NCBI GenBank assembly: GCA_005776735.1
Contig: SXOM01000494.1
Coordinates: 1-5,326 of the forward strand
Direction: 5' to 3'
Source of the DNA: Pseudomonadota bacterium
GTDB taxonomy: Bacteria > Myxococcota_A > UBA796 > SXON01
DNA length: 5,326 bases
In this document: positions 4,227 to 5,326 of the stretch, one piece after another
How the letters are laid out: each line of letters starts with the position of its first letter
Numbering within the stretch: the stretch's first letter is position 1
Program-made: the position numbers and the translations under genes
The notes under the pieces: model-generated
Told to the model about the DNA's origin: nothing
Databases searched by the model: none
What the model saw: only the letters and a program-made list of their open reading frames with translations

Positions 4227-5326
4227 GTGGCCGTGACCCCCGCCGCCCGAACCCGCGCCCGCGACGCCGCATTGGCCGACACCGTCGCGCAGAAGCGGGC
4301 CTACGCCGAGAAGCTGCGGCGCATCCAGGCCGCCGCGCGGCCGCCGCTGACCAACGCCGAGCTGTCGCTCGGCCTGGAGCTCGACGAGCGCGAGGTCGGC
4401 CGGTTCGTGTCGGAGTCGCCGCGCCTGGCCACCGCGCGCCCCGATCGCGAGGTCCGCGCGCTCGTCGACACCATTCTCGCGGGCCGGCTCGCGGTCGGCT
4501 GCCGGGTCCCCGCGCCCGGCGCGCGGCGAGAGCTCGTCGTGCTCGAACCCCACGAAGCGCGCCGCCTCGACCGCAGTTGGACGCTCCTCCCGCTCGGCGC
4601 CGACGTCGGCCTCCGCGACGACGAGCTCGAAGACGACACGTTGTGGTCGTTCGGCGTGGCGCCGGTCCGCCCGCGAGCCACCGGGCCGGTGCGCATGCGT
4701 CGCCTCGCGGGCCGGGACGTCTTTCCCGTCGTCCTCGGCACGCTCCAGCTCGGCACCGCCGGCCGGCCCGATCCCGCGGGCTTCGATGCGGTGCTCCGCG
4801 CCGCGGTCGACGCCGGGATCGACGTCTTCGACACCGCCGACAGCTACGCGCTCGACGACACCGATCTCGGCGAGGTGGAGCGGCGCCTGCGCGGGTGGGC
4901 CGACGGTCGGCTGGTCGTCACCAAGGCGGGCCTCCGCCGGCCCGGTGGGCGGTGGGTCCCCGACGGGCGGCCCGAACACCTGGTCGCCCGCGCCGAAGCG
5001 AGCCTGCGCAACCTGGGCGTCGAGGCGCTCGACCTGTTGATGCTGCACGTGGTCGATCCGAAGGTGCCGCTGGCCGAGAGCGTCGGCGCGCTGGGCCGGC
5101 TCGTCGAGGCCGGCAAGGTGCGCCACCTCGGGGTCTGCAACGTGGACGCGGCGCAGCTCCAGGCCGCCCGCGCCGCCGCGCCGCTGTGCGCCGTGCAGGT
5201 CGAGCTGAGCCGGTTCCGGCCCGAAGCGTTGGCGCTCGCCGAGCGCTGCGAGGCCGATGGCATCGTGCTGATGGCGCACCGGCCGCTCGGCGGCCACGCG
5301 CGGAAGGGCGCCGCGGTCGACGCGGC
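4227..5326 (+). CDS. Aldo/keto reductase with N-terminal extension, 3' end cut by window edge
   Basis: The open frame gives 366 codons to the right edge. From about residue 157 it is an aldo/keto reductase: RRLAGRDVFPVVLGTLQLG (158-176) as the entry to the barrel, FDTADSY (201-207) with catalytic D202 and Y207, VVTKAG with K233, LLMLHVVD with H274, then HLGVCN (300-305), VQVELSRF (323-330) and VLMAHRPLGG (347-356). The Asp-Tyr-Lys-His tetrad is complete, so NAD(P)H-dependent carbonyl reduction or the reverse is expected. The last part of the barrel is missing. Residues 1-155 are unusual: a basic helical start (about 7-38), a possible helix-turn-helix (LTNAELSLGLELDEREVGRF, 41-60), then a strand-rich part with RRELVVLEPHEARRL (100-114) and an acidic stretch (130-138). 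The start is uncertain: GTG 4227 or 4233, both with weak SD. The ATG at 4695 would give only the reductase domain but has no good SD. Confidence 0.8.
   Translation, partial: MAVTPAARTRARDAALADTVAQKRAYAEKLRRIQAAARPPLTNAELSLGLELDEREVGRFVSESPRLATARPDREVRALVDTILAGRLAVGCRVPAPGARRELVVLEPHEARRLDRSWTLLPLGADVGLRDDELEDDTLWSFGVAPVRPRATGPVRMRRLAGRDVFPVVLGTLQLGTAGRPDPAGFDAVLRAAVDAGIDVFDTADSYALDDTDLGEVERRLRGWADGRLVVTKAGLRRPGGRWVPDGRPEHLVARAEASLRNLGVEALDLLMLHVVDPKVPLAESVGALGRLVEAGKVRHLGVCNVDAAQLQAARAAAPLCAVQVELSRFRPEALALAERCEADGIVLMAHRPLGGHARKGAAVDA

Noticed and set aside
4128..5297. 389-codon minus-strand open frame opposite the aldo/keto reductase
   Set aside because: It has no motif, and the plus strand encodes a complete Asp-Tyr-Lys-His reductase tetrad.

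Overview
The window is bacterial DNA of very high GC content. Nearly every third codon position is G or C, GTG starts are used, and genes are tightly packed. This fits Myxococcota, Actinomycetota or another high-GC lineage, but no marker gene here allows a firmer assignment. Because of the composition almost every frame is open, so genes were chosen by protein-family resemblance, Shine-Dalgarno (SD) placement, junctions and amino-acid composition.

Layout. A divergent intergenic region (about 3974-4226) separates two transcription directions. To the left, on the minus strand, lies a compact three-gene operon: an acyl-CoA-dehydrogenase-like flavoprotein (3973 to 2849); a small PhnD-type substrate-binding-fold protein with no signal peptide (2838 to 2005, 10 nt after the previous stop); and a fusion of a degenerate TusA-like domain with a ferritin-like di-iron domain (2008 to 824, overlapping the previous stop by 4 nt). 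A 143-nt gap follows, then an unrecognised Ala/Leu-rich helical protein (680 to the left edge, incomplete). To the right, on the plus strand, is an aldo/keto reductase with an unusual N-terminal extension of about 155 residues (GTG at 4227 to the right edge, incomplete).

The intergenic region carries a plausible sigma-70-like promoter for the minus-strand operon (CTGACT-17-TACCTT), an operator-like 6-7-6 inverted repeat over its start point, a nearly co-centred 10-bp outer inverted repeat, a possible five-codon leader ORF, and two leader hairpins. The second hairpin covers half of the first gene's SD.

How the genes may work together (inference). The operon joins a flavoprotein whose C-terminal catalytic Glu appears to be missing, an apparently cytosolic substrate-binding fold without transporter genes in view, and a di-iron centre fused to a sulfur-carrier-like fold that has lost its Cys. 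This looks like an oxidative tailoring or assimilation pathway for a small, perhaps sulfur- or phosphorus-containing, compound rather than fatty-acid oxidation or transport. I do not recognise it as a named system. It is the best candidate in the window for an undescribed one.
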